Translations under genes and position numbers: made by a program | Part shown: positions 8,113-16,162 of the stretch, piece after piece | Layout: each line of letters opens with the position of its first letter | Position numbering within the stretch: the first letter of the stretch is position 1 | Notes under the pieces: generated by a model | What the model was told of the DNA's origin: nothing | The model's input: only the letters and a program-made list of their open reading frames with translations | Databases searched by the model: none | Source: Lachnospiraceae bacterium UBA3774 | GTDB lineage: Bacteria; Bacillota; Clostridia; Lachnospirales; Lachnospiraceae | Direction: 5' to 3' | Length of the DNA stretch: 21,146 nucleotides | NCBI GenBank assembly: GCA_002369255.1 | Contig: DFFO01000044.1 | Coordinates: 1 to 21,146 of the forward strand

Positions 8113-10098
8113 ATGAACATTCTATCTGAATTTACCAAAACTAAAACATACAACAAACTCCAGCGTCTTCCTCTCGGAAGCATTACAGCCAAAGGCTGGA
8201 TATATGAGCAGCTTTTGCGCAACAAAGACGGAATAGGCGGTCATCTGGACGAGCTCGAGCCCGATATGATCGCTACTCCTTTTATCAATTATTCAGCTTT
8301 TAAAAGCCTCCCGCCCTCGCACAAGCCTGCTGATCCCACCTTTGCCGCAGGCTGGTCAAGCGAGATTTCAGGAAGCTACTGGACCGGACTTGTTCAGCTC
8401 GCTTTTACTCTTAATGACAAAGAACTTATTAAAAAAGCCACGGCATGGGTGAATGCCGTTATCGCTCATCAGGAGCCCGACGGGTATCTCGGAGGATTTC
8501 CGGAAAACACAGACAGATATGTGGATTATAACGCATGGAGCGCCGCCTGGTGCTATCGTGCTCTTCTCAGCTTTTATGAAGCGACAGGAAGAAGCGACGT
8601 CTTCAATGCTGTTTACCGCGGACTGTTGTGGTTCTGCGACAAATGGAAAGATAACAAGACTGACTATGTGGGCGCTGTTATTACGGAGCCCATGATCGTT
8701 GTATATGCATATACCGCAGATAAGCGTCTCCTTGATTTTTGCGAGGACTGGCTTAACTGGCTTGAAGACAACTCCAAATGGCAAAACAAGGTTTCTCAGT
8801 ATCTTTCAGACGAATTGCCTTACGGTTCAATGCATGTTGTGGCATACGGCGAAGACCTTAAACACCCTGCCCTTTTATATTTGGCAAACGGTGATGAAAA
8901 ACTTTTAAATGCCAGCCTTAAAGCAATGAAAAAAGCGGTCGAAAGGATTATTCAGCCTACCGGAGGCCCGAGCTCATGCGCCGAATATCTCAGTCCGAAG
9001 GGCGCGACCTGCGAGACCGAATACTGTAATTTCAATACCTTTAATCATTCTTTTGCCTGGCTTGCTATGATCACCGGGCAGGCGCATTTTGCCGACAATA
9101 TTGAGCTTGCCCTTTTTAACGGAGCACAGGGAGCAAGAAAAAAAGATGAACGCGCGATCGCGTATATGACCGCCCCGAATCAGCTTTTTGCAAATCACAG
9201 GTCTTCACTGACCGGCATCGGCCCCGATATGGGAACCTACTCACCATGTTTTCGGACCGCTTGCTGTCCTACTCAGGCGATTCAGATCATCCCAGAATAT
9301 GTCCGCGGAATGTGTATGACAGATAAGGACAACGCCCCTTATCTCTTCTGCTACGGGCCCTGCAAGGTTGAAGCTGAAGCTTTTTCTTTTGAAATGGATA
9401 CCTTATATCCGTTCAGAGACACGATCACGCTTATATTTAACAAAGCCTCGCGCCTTCCTCTTCATCTGAGAGTTCCGGGGTGGTGCAAATCTCCTGTTTT
9501 TACTGTCAACGGTGAAGAAACAGCCTTTACACGCTGCGACGATGGATTTGTTCTGCTGGAAAAACATATCAGCAGCGGCGACCGTGTTGAAATACGTTTT
9601 CCTATGGAAATCAAGATAGAAAAGGTAGATGATAGCGCGGCAAATTCAAAGTTTCCCATCTGCATATCGAGAGGTCCTTTGGTATATGCTCTTAAAGTGC
9701 CTGAGACATGGATACCTTATCCCGGAGATCCCGTGACTCCTCTGCCCGACGGATGGACCTGGTACAAATGCAATCCTGATCTGTCTTTTGCTCCGGATAA
9801 AACTGCATTTTTCGCAAGGATAAGCGGTTCGTGGACAAGAGCAATCGATGAAAATCTCTCTCCCGATCGGATCAAAGTAAAAGAGAGAGACGTCACAGGA
9901 TACGTTTGGGAAGATCCGCCCATCACACTGGAAGTTCCTATGTATCTCGCGCCTTATGTAAACAGCGCCACCGGAGACCGGACGCCTGAAACCTATGAGG
10001 TTCCGGTAAAGGTTGAGGGAAGTGAAGTGATGTGCGAAATGGTGCCTCACGGCTGTACGAATCTGCGCATCACGTTTATCCCCAGAGCAGACGTTTAA
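8113..10098 (+). CDS. GH127-type beta-L-arabinofuranosidase (DUF1680)
   Basis: This 661-residue protein has the family layout: an (alpha/alpha)6 barrel of about 400 residues followed by beta-sandwich domains. The zinc-thiolate catalytic site is recognisable. E303-Y-C305 and the paired C384-C385 (ACCPTQ) match the Glu-x-Cys and Cys-Cys ligands of HypBA1 (Glu338, Cys340, Cys417, Cys418), where Cys417 is the nucleophile. E291 is the most likely acid/base. Known members release beta-L-arabinofuranose from plant or glycoprotein glycans. There is no signal peptide, so it should act on imported oligosaccharides. AAAGGAAG lies upstream of the ATG with a rather long spacer. It is the last gene of the operon and is followed by a strong terminator. 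Related GH families share the DUF1680 fold, so the exact sugar specificity is uncertain. Confidence 0.92.
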   Translation: MNILSEFTKTKTYNKLQRLPLGSITAKGWIYEQLLRNKDGIGGHLDELEPDMIATPFINYSAFKSLPPSHKPADPTFAAGWSSEISGSYWTGLVQLAFTLNDKELIKKATAWVNAVIAHQEPDGYLGGFPENTDRYVDYNAWSAAWCYRALLSFYEATGRSDVFNAVYRGLLWFCDKWKDNKTDYVGAVITEPMIVVYAYTADKRLLDFCEDWLNWLEDNSKWQNKVSQYLSDELPYGSMHVVAYGEDLKHPALLYLANGDEKLLNASLKAMKKAVERIIQPTGGPSSCAEYLSPKGATCETEYCNFNTFNHSFAWLAMITGQAHFADNIELALFNGAQGARKKDERAIAYMTAPNQLFANHRSSLTGIGPDMGTYSPCFRTACCPTQAIQIIPEYVRGMCMTDKDNAPYLFCYGPCKVEAEAFSFEMDTLYPFRDTITLIFNKASRLPLHLRVPGWCKSPVFTVNGEETAFTRCDDGFVLLEKHISSGDRVEIRFPMEIKIEKVDDSAANSKFPICISRGPLVYALKVPETWIPYPGDPVTPLPDGWTWYKCNPDLSFAPDKTAFFARISGSWTRAIDENLSPDRIKVKERDVTGYVWEDPPITLEVPMYLAPYVNSATGDRTPETYEVPVKVEGSEVMCEMVPHGCTNLRITFIPRADV

Positions 10099-10110
10099 AT
10101 TTATTAATCA

Positions 10111-10145
10111 AAAAGGTTTCGGATCTTCCGAAACCTTTTCTTTTT
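10111..10145. terminator. Bidirectional intrinsic terminator between convergent clusters
   Basis: A 13-bp perfect stem (10111-10123 with 10127-10139) has AAAAGGTTTCGGA as the left arm. CTTTTTG follows on the plus strand and TTTTTGATT on the minus strand. It ends the GH127 operon from the left and the Gfo/Idh gene from the right. Confidence 0.93.
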
Positions 10146-10161
10146 GTCAGTTTATAACTAT

Positions 10162-11421
10162 TTACAATCCCGCTTCTTTTTTGTATTCGTAAAGATTAAT
10201 CAGCTCTCCGCCGTTTTTTCTGCTGTTTTCTGCGGCAAAGGCCATTATATGACTGTCTATCGATCTGTCTATAGTCGTCATTGAGGAAGTGTCAAAGACA
10301 TCTCCCCGCATATATCTTATGACATCATAGATCAGTCTTGCATCTCCGCCCCCGTGACCGTGAAAATCATCGCACAGGCTTTCAAGATCCACTTTTACAA
10401 CATCTTCTCCAAACCTTTGATAGTACAGCTCTTTTTCTCTGAAATCTCCCCATATTTCTCCTTTGGAGCCCATGACCCGCAGCGTTCTTGTCTGCCTGTT
10501 TGTAAATCCGGACATTTGGAAAGTGGCTGTTATACCGCCTTCAAAAAGCATATTTACAGTCTGATGATCGACTACGTCATTGTCCATTTTATAAACGCAC
10601 CTTCCGTAATCTGAAGTACTAAGGATCTCCGTGATATTTTCGGGCGTAGGCTCCGGATGAAGGATGTTTGACGGCCAGCCGGGTATGCGCGAAAGATAAT
10701 ATTTGTTTGCATTAAAAGGGCACTTTACAGGGCACTTAAAGCAGCGATCCGCTGCTTCTTTGGGGCAATTTTCGGATTTAAAATGATTCAAAGACCCAAA
10801 AGAGCTGAGTTTTTCACATCTTTTTCCTATGATCCATGAAATGATATCCATATCATGACAGCTTTTTGCAAGTATCATCGGACTGGATTTTTCTTCACGG
10901 TGCCAATTTCCGCGCACGTAGCTATGGGCATAATGGTGAGCTCCTACAAGCTCGGCAGCTTCCACTGTCTCGACGTCTCCTATCACGCCTTCGCTGATAA
11001 GCCGCTTTATCTGCTGATAAAAAACAGTATAGCGCAGCACGTGGCAGATAAATACTTTTCTGCCGAGTTTTTCCGCTTCATTCAAAATATCAATACAGTC
11101 GCTTTGTCTGTTTGAAATAGGTTTTTCAAGCAGCAGATCGTATCCTTTTTGCATAGCCGCTATCGCATGATCTTTATGCTGAGCGTCCTGAGTGGCGACT
11201 ATCATGATGTCTGCAAGCTTTGGCATTTCAAGCAGCTTTTCTGCGCTGTCAAAAATACGGTCGGCAGGAAGCCTTAGATATTTATTTGCCGCCTCGAGCC
11301 TGACTTTTCGTGTATCTGAAATCGCGGTAACTTCCATTTCCTCCGGATACTTAAGCTGCTTTAAGGCATACTGCGTGCCTCGATTTCCCATTCCGAGAAT
11401 TGCAAACGTGATCTTTTTCAT
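10162..11421 (-). CDS. Gfo/Idh/MocA family oxidoreductase with four-cysteine insert
   Basis: This 419-residue NAD(P)-dependent sugar oxidoreductase has an N-terminal Rossmann fold with GMGNRG (10-15), the EKP motif (E99-K100-P101) and the catalytic His-Asp pair in CHDMDIISW (H189, D190). After the catalytic region there is a cluster C219-x7-C227-x2-C230-x3-C234, likely a metal (zinc or iron-sulfur) site; comparable clusters occur in some subfamilies, to my recollection. Family members oxidise or reduce sugars, inositols and amino sugars, often as keto intermediates. AGGAAGG lies 6 nt before the ATG. It is the last gene of the minus-strand cluster, 111 nt after the Ldh2 gene and behind that gene's hairpin, so it may depend on readthrough or its own promoter. 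Family is sure; substrate is unknown. Confidence 0.93.
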   Translation of the reverse strand: MKKITFAILGMGNRGTQYALKQLKYPEEMEVTAISDTRKVRLEAANKYLRLPADRIFDSAEKLLEMPKLADIMIVATQDAQHKDHAIAAMQKGYDLLLEKPISNRQSDCIDILNEAEKLGRKVFICHVLRYTVFYQQIKRLISEGVIGDVETVEAAELVGAHHYAHSYVRGNWHREEKSSPMILAKSCHDMDIISWIIGKRCEKLSSFGSLNHFKSENCPKEAADRCFKCPVKCPFNANKYYLSRIPGWPSNILHPEPTPENITEILSTSDYGRCVYKMDNDVVDHQTVNMLFEGGITATFQMSGFTNRQTRTLRVMGSKGEIWGDFREKELYYQRFGEDVVKVDLESLCDDFHGHGGGDARLIYDVIRYMRGDVFDTSSMTTIDRSIDSHIMAFAAENSRKNGGELINLYEYKKEAGL

Positions 11422-11499
11422 TTTTTACCTTCCTGATAGCTTTTTTTGTATTGTATCATGACTGTTAATAAAAATATGATTTATTTTTATACAAAAGTA

Positions 11500-11526
11500 A
11501 TTCCCGCATTTTAATAATGCGGGAAT
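11500..11526 (-). terminator. Hairpin after the Ldh2 gene
   Basis: An 11-bp perfect stem (11500-11510 with 11516-11526) has a 5-nt loop. On the minus strand it is followed by TACTTTTG, a weak T-run. It probably acts as a partial terminator or RNA stabiliser between the Ldh2 and Gfo/Idh genes. Confidence 0.65.
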
Positions 11527-11532
11527 GATTTA

Positions 11533-12657
11533 TCAGATGGGATTTCCTTTAAAGCTGCTTTCCGGCGGCACGTAATCGCCGAAATAATCCGAGAATTCCA
11601 GCCCGATATCTTTGCATAGATCCATGACCTCGATCATCGTATTGTCATTTACCGGGATACCTTCCGCATCTTTGCTTTCCATTGTAAGGATTTCTTTTTC
11701 TCCATGGGTATATACTCTGTCAGCTCCGTCGGCAGCAGGCGAGTTACGCAGCTTTTCAAGGTATGCCGAAAGATGTTCTTTTATTTCTTCCGGATTTCCG
11801 AAAATAGCCGGATCTATTACAGCAAATCCGTGGCATATCAGTCCTCTTCCGTCTTTTCCCGTTTCATTGCTGGTCGTACCCATTGAGATGATCGAGGAAA
11901 AGATCTCGCAGACCATAGCCCATCCGTATCCTTTATGGCCGCCAAACATTTCAGAGTCGCCTCCGAGCGGAAGAATTCCGCCGAAGTCATGTTTTGCAAT
12001 ATTGGAAAGAACGTGACCGGCAGAAGTGCTGACGCGCCCGTTTTCGTCTATCGCCCATCCTTTAGGCATAGGATGATCCAATTTATTATATACCTCGAGC
12101 TTTCCTCTTGTAACAACGGTCGTAGAAGCATCAAAGAAAAAGTCGTAGGGTTTTGCAGGCACACATACAGCGATCGGATTTGTTCCGAGCATTGCGCTTT
12201 TTCCGTTCGTAGGCACCATTATCGCATTTGTGTTTGTGCACGATATTCCTATCAGCCCTTCCTTTGCGGCCATTCTTGCGTAATAACCCGCTATGCCGTA
12301 ATGATTGGAATTTCTAACGGTCACCATTGCCATACCGGTTTTTTTTGCTTTTTCGATGGCAAGCTTCATGGCGTTATAAGATATAACCTGTCCCATTCCG
12401 TCATGCCCGTCTATAACAGCTGAAACCGGCGTTTCAAAAACCACTTCGGGTTTTGCGTTGATATGTATAATGCCTTTTTTGATATTTTTGTGATATCTCG
12501 TAAGTCTCTGCATTCCGTGACTTTCGATTCCGTAAAGATCACTTGTAAGAAGTACGTCCGTAATGATCGCCGTTTCCTCAGATGAAAAACCGAATTTCAA
12601 AAAAGCGTCGATGCAAAGCTTTTTAAGTATGTCAAGTCTCCAATATTGATAACCCAT
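11533..12657 (-). CDS. Ldh2/MDH2-family NAD(P)-dependent 2-hydroxyacid dehydrogenase
   Basis: This 374-residue protein belongs to the Ldh2 family, which includes L-lactate/malate, ureidoglycolate (AllD), sulfolactate (ComC) and 2,3-diketo-L-gulonate dehydrogenases. It is unrelated to classical LDH. Family signatures are IESHGMQRL (44-52, catalytic H47), NSNHYGIAGYY (116-126), MLGTNPIAV (156-164) and DASTTVVTRGK (175-185). A ribosome binding site rich in GAGG lies just upstream of the ATG, 18 nt after the stop of the DUF5107 gene, so the two are co-transcribed. The context of sugar oxidoreductases favours a sugar-acid or keto-acid substrate (inference). A ComB-like gene lies about 6 kb away, so a sulfolactate role is conceivable, but the two genes are in different operons. 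Family is sure; substrate is open. Confidence 0.92.
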   Translation of the reverse strand: MGYQYWRLDILKKLCIDAFLKFGFSSEETAIITDVLLTSDLYGIESHGMQRLTRYHKNIKKGIIHINAKPEVVFETPVSAVIDGHDGMGQVISYNAMKLAIEKAKKTGMAMVTVRNSNHYGIAGYYARMAAKEGLIGISCTNTNAIMVPTNGKSAMLGTNPIAVCVPAKPYDFFFDASTTVVTRGKLEVYNKLDHPMPKGWAIDENGRVSTSAGHVLSNIAKHDFGGILPLGGDSEMFGGHKGYGWAMVCEIFSSIISMGTTSNETGKDGRGLICHGFAVIDPAIFGNPEEIKEHLSAYLEKLRNSPAADGADRVYTHGEKEILTMESKDAEGIPVNDNTMIEVMDLCKDIGLEFSDYFGDYVPPESSFKGNPI

Positions 12658-12675
12658 TATAATCTCCCTCTCTCC

Positions 12676-15600
12676 TCAGATTTTTTTGATTTCTTCGCAA
12701 ACGGTTTTATATACCAGTACCGTGAAATCATATTTGAAGATTTCCTCAGCCTTGCGGATATATTCGTCCGCCTCGTTGAATCTTCCGAGTCCGAGAAGTG
12801 CAAAGGCTTTAAGCGTATAACCTTCCATAAGGTTCTTTTTTACGATATCATCCTCAAAAGGAAGCGGAGCAGGGCTTCCCACACTGTAATAGCTTCTAAG
12901 ATCGCTGTTTTCGATCTGGGAATCTGCTTTTTCAATCATTTCTTCAAGTATCCTGCGTGCCTGCGAATACTGTCCGAGCTTTCTTAATGCCAGCGCACGA
13001 TAAAGCGATATTTCCGAAACTGCCGCTTTGTATTCCGAAGCTTTCTCAAAGGCTTCTGTCGGATCTTCTCCCCTCTTTTCCCTAAGCAGACCGATATAAT
13101 AATAAATATGCGCTTCCTGGTTAAAGAATGTTTTGGCTTCTCCGTATGACTTTGGCATATCGACGCCCTTGCCGTATATCATTTCGGCTTCATCATATTT
13201 TCCGGATTTTGCAAGCTCGTTTCCGTATAAAACATGCATCCATGCATGGAGTTTGGTCAGCTTTCCTTCTCCGCCCTCATATATGTGGAATCTGCGGTTT
13301 TGAGCCAGCTCAATCGCTTCGCGGTATTTCCCCGTCATGCACTTTAAGGTGATGTTATCCAGATAGCAGTCATCACGCGCAAGCATGAGCGAACTGTATT
13401 TTTCATAAACATCAAGCCTCGTTTCCGGAGAATAATCCATATTTTTAAGAAGCTGCTGATACTCCATGATCAGCCTGGGAACATCCGGTAAAAGCGCGAG
13501 CGCTTTTTCCATGCAGACTTTTGCGCTAAAGGGATCGTTTTTCTTGTCAAAATAGGCAAACGCAAGCGTCCTGTATGCCTTGCCATAAAGCCTGTCAAGT
13601 TCTACCGCTTTTTCCCATAATGCTATCGCCTTGTCAAAATTAAATTTGTCATAATGAAGACAACCCAGGTAATAACATGCCTTGGCTCCTTCAGGATAAA
13701 TGCGCATCGCGGCTTCCAAAACAAGAATGTCAAGATGTCTTGCGGGGAAGCATATTCCTTCATCCATGCCTTCAGCCGCAATGCAATATTCCAAAGCTTT
13801 TTTTGCGTTTCCGAGCTTATCGGAGCAATATGCAGCATAGTAGCCTGTCAGCGGATAATCCGTTCCGATAATATCTACTGCGTAAAGCGCTTCTTTATAC
13901 AATCCTGCACTGATATAATCGGACAGTACGTCGATATAATTTTCCGGATGAAGTCCGAACATTTCCTTTATCTCATCGGAAACGTCCTCATAATGCATCT
14001 TTTCAAAGCGGGCGGGAAGATTCAATTTATCTTCAGACAAAATCTCCTCTACGAGCGCCTTTGCCTCCTGAGTCCTGCCGAGGATTCGAAGAATGGCGGC
14101 TTTTAAATGCTTTGCGCCGGTTCCTCCCACATTCAGCTTTAATGCGTCGTCGAGCTTGTTTAAGGCCGACTCGTAATCTCCGCGTCCGCAGTCAATTTTG
14201 GCCATTGCAAACAAAGACGCTCCGCGATAAGCATATTCCCATGACGCTTTATAAAAAGCGTCGTAAGCCTCGCCGGTACGTCCGAGATATGTGAGCGCGA
14301 CGCCTTTGAGATACAAAAATTGCACGTCGGGACTGTGCTGGTTTCTTGAAAGAATCCTTTCTTCCGCTTTTTGGGCATATGAAACACATTCTTCAAAGTT
14401 GCCGTGTCGTAGGCTTATCCTCGCCATGGCGGTATTGCAGCGAATATCGCCCGGATCACGGCGCAGAGCTTCTTTGTAGTACTCCTCAGCGTCATAATTA
14501 TGCTGTTTGTATTGCTCAAGATGCAGAGCGTTTATATAAAGCTCTTCTATATTTTCATATTCGCCGGGGCGTTTTACGGGTTTTCTGATTTCTATCGGCG
14601 CTTTCTCTCCCCGGATATAGGTTTTATAATCAACAAGCAGCTTGCCGTCAGACGAAGTGACCGCGACCTTGATATCTTTAATATCCATGCCGTCTGTCGG
14701 TATCTCTTTCAGATAGGCCTTTAGAGGATCAAGATCTGCAACCTCGGCAAATATCTCCTTGTCCATATATTTGACGCTGATCTTCGCGCCGCCAAAAGTC
14801 CCCGTGACATTTAAGCCGACAAAGAGATTGTTTCCCCTCTTTTCTACGTTTATCGCAGCGTCCGCAGTGGCATTTTTTACGTCTTCGATATCAAATATAG
14901 GATACCAGTACTGTTCAAATTCCCTCGTTTCATAAGGCGCTATCCACGTAAAATCAGGCTGATTGTCCGTAAACACTCCGGTCATCAGTTCTATATAAGG
15001 GCCGTTTTCATCTGTGAGATTCGAACACCACATCTCGCCAAAATCGCCTTTGCCCCAGTGCCACAGCTTTTTACCGGGCGCGATATGATGATCTGCGAAA
15101 GAAACTACGCCCTTGCGCAGCCTTTCGTCATATCCGGCCACAAAATCCATATCAGACTGTTCCTGAGAAACAAGGAATGATGAAGGAACTTTGATCGCGT
15201 CAAATCTGGATATGTCTGTTCCCTCTCCAAAATCAAAGGGTCTTGCGGATTTATTGACGCCCTTTGCAATCGGCCAGCTCATGACGCATCTTCTGTCATG
15301 ATCGTTTACCCATTCTACATCCGGAGGAAATACCGTTTTATAGTACTCGTTTGCAGGCGCGGCAAGATTTGCCCACCACATAAAGCGCTGGGGCTGGTCT
15401 GTGCGGTTATATACTTTTGCTTTGAGTTTGATATATGATCTTCCGGGCTCTATGGTGATGCCGGCCATGCCCTTGGTGCGGTTCATCGGCTCTACTTCGC
15501 CCACCCATACTGTTTTTGACCCGTCGGCATTTTCTTCAATGCTCGCATCCACCTTCATATGTGTGGTGGGTCTGTGGTGCTGCGGCCAGTTTATCTCTAT

Positions 15601-15942
15601 ACCGCCGGAAGTCCAGGGACCTGCCAGGCCGACAAGCGCGGGCTTGACAACCTCGTTGTAATATATAAAATCATACTTTCTGATCTTGTCGTATCCGCGA
15701 AGGATTTTGCCGCCGAGTTCCGGAAGAACCTGCGTTTTTATATACTCGTTTTCAACCGTATAAACATCATATTCAACGTCTTGTTTTTCATCGCTGATCT
15801 TGTCTGAAAACGGCAGCGGATATAACTTACCCGAAAAGCCCTGATAAGGCTTGTGTTCGAAAAACATCGGCAGCTCTATCGGCTTTTCCGGAACGTATGT
15901 CGGAATAATCTGTTTTTTGCAAATAGCTTTTACTTTACTCAA
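12676..15942 (-). CDS. DUF5107 domain protein with C-terminal TPR array
   Basis: This 1088-residue protein has a DUF5107 domain in about residues 50-360, a galactose-mutarotase-like beta-sandwich rich in conserved aromatics. Examples are GGIEINWPQHHR (113-124), the MWW near 188-190, and HWGKGDFGEMWCSN (295-308). From about residue 465 to the end are tetratricopeptide-type helical hairpins: A-E-E-Y-Y-K-E-A-L-R-R-D-P, then repeats with C-Y-Y-L-G and K-A-Y-R-T-L-A. The start is TTG at 15942, with AAGGGGGG 8 nt upstream; the next in-frame Met (M26) lacks such a site. No signal peptide is seen, so it is probably cytoplasmic. It heads the cluster with Ldh2 and Gfo/Idh. To my knowledge DUF5107 has no established function; the fold and context suggest carbohydrate binding or hydrolysis, with the TPRs as scaffold (inference). 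Confidence 0.9.
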   Translation of the reverse strand: MSKVKAICKKQIIPTYVPEKPIELPMFFEHKPYQGFSGKLYPLPFSDKISDEKQDVEYDVYTVENEYIKTQVLPELGGKILRGYDKIRKYDFIYYNEVVKPALVGLAGPWTSGGIEINWPQHHRPTTHMKVDASIEENADGSKTVWVGEVEPMNRTKGMAGITIEPGRSYIKLKAKVYNRTDQPQRFMWWANLAAPANEYYKTVFPPDVEWVNDHDRRCVMSWPIAKGVNKSARPFDFGEGTDISRFDAIKVPSSFLVSQEQSDMDFVAGYDERLRKGVVSFADHHIAPGKKLWHWGKGDFGEMWCSNLTDENGPYIELMTGVFTDNQPDFTWIAPYETREFEQYWYPIFDIEDVKNATADAAINVEKRGNNLFVGLNVTGTFGGAKISVKYMDKEIFAEVADLDPLKAYLKEIPTDGMDIKDIKVAVTSSDGKLLVDYKTYIRGEKAPIEIRKPVKRPGEYENIEELYINALHLEQYKQHNYDAEEYYKEALRRDPGDIRCNTAMARISLRHGNFEECVSYAQKAEERILSRNQHSPDVQFLYLKGVALTYLGRTGEAYDAFYKASWEYAYRGASLFAMAKIDCGRGDYESALNKLDDALKLNVGGTGAKHLKAAILRILGRTQEAKALVEEILSEDKLNLPARFEKMHYEDVSDEIKEMFGLHPENYIDVLSDYISAGLYKEALYAVDIIGTDYPLTGYYAAYCSDKLGNAKKALEYCIAAEGMDEGICFPARHLDILVLEAAMRIYPEGAKACYYLGCLHYDKFNFDKAIALWEKAVELDRLYGKAYRTLAFAYFDKKNDPFSAKVCMEKALALLPDVPRLIMEYQQLLKNMDYSPETRLDVYEKYSSLMLARDDCYLDNITLKCMTGKYREAIELAQNRRFHIYEGGEGKLTKLHAWMHVLYGNELAKSGKYDEAEMIYGKGVDMPKSYGEAKTFFNQEAHIYYYIGLLREKRGEDPTEAFEKASEYKAAVSEISLYRALALRKLGQYSQARRILEEMIEKADSQIENSDLRSYYSVGSPAPLPFEDDIVKKNLMEGYTLKAFALLGLGRFNEADEYIRKAEEIFKYDFTVLVYKTVCEEIKKI

Positions 15943-15950
15943 TTTATTTG

Positions 15951-15982
15951 CCCCCCTTAAAATCTGTTTTGATTTTAATCAA
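15951..15982 (-). promoter_or_regulatory. RBS and small palindrome upstream of the DUF5107 gene
   Basis: On the minus strand AAGGGGGG (G-run 15951-15956) is the ribosome binding site that decides the TTG start. Further upstream, TTGATT-TT-AATCAA (15969-15982) has perfect 6-bp arms and could be an operator. I could not assign a convincing -10/-35 pair in 15957-16068. Confidence 0.5.
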
Positions 15983-16068
15983 TCAGGGATAAAGTTTAAA
16001 TACAAATGAGTTTGTTTTTTTTTGCATTATTATCTGTTCCGACAAATGAACTTTCACCAAAATAAAAA

Positions 16069-16107
16069 ATGCGTGAAGAACAGCTTTTTTTGCTGTTTTT
16101 CACGCAT
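16069..16107 (-). terminator. Intrinsic terminator of the ABC permease gene
   Basis: A 16-bp stem with one G-U/mismatch position (16069-16084 with 16092-16107) has a 7-nt loop. On the minus strand the stem is followed by TTTTTTATTTT, a good T-run. It lies 55 nt after the permease stop and ends that operon before the DUF5107 cluster. Confidence 0.9.
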
Positions 16108-16162
16108 CTTATTGTCAGTGATTATTTAAACGGCTTAGGATTGCGGAGAATCCCGAGAAAGA

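Noticed and set aside
13654..14106. 150-codon plus-strand frame opposite the DUF5107 gene.
   Set aside because: It is antisense to a clear protein family, has no binding site, and shows no family resemblance; a shadow frame.
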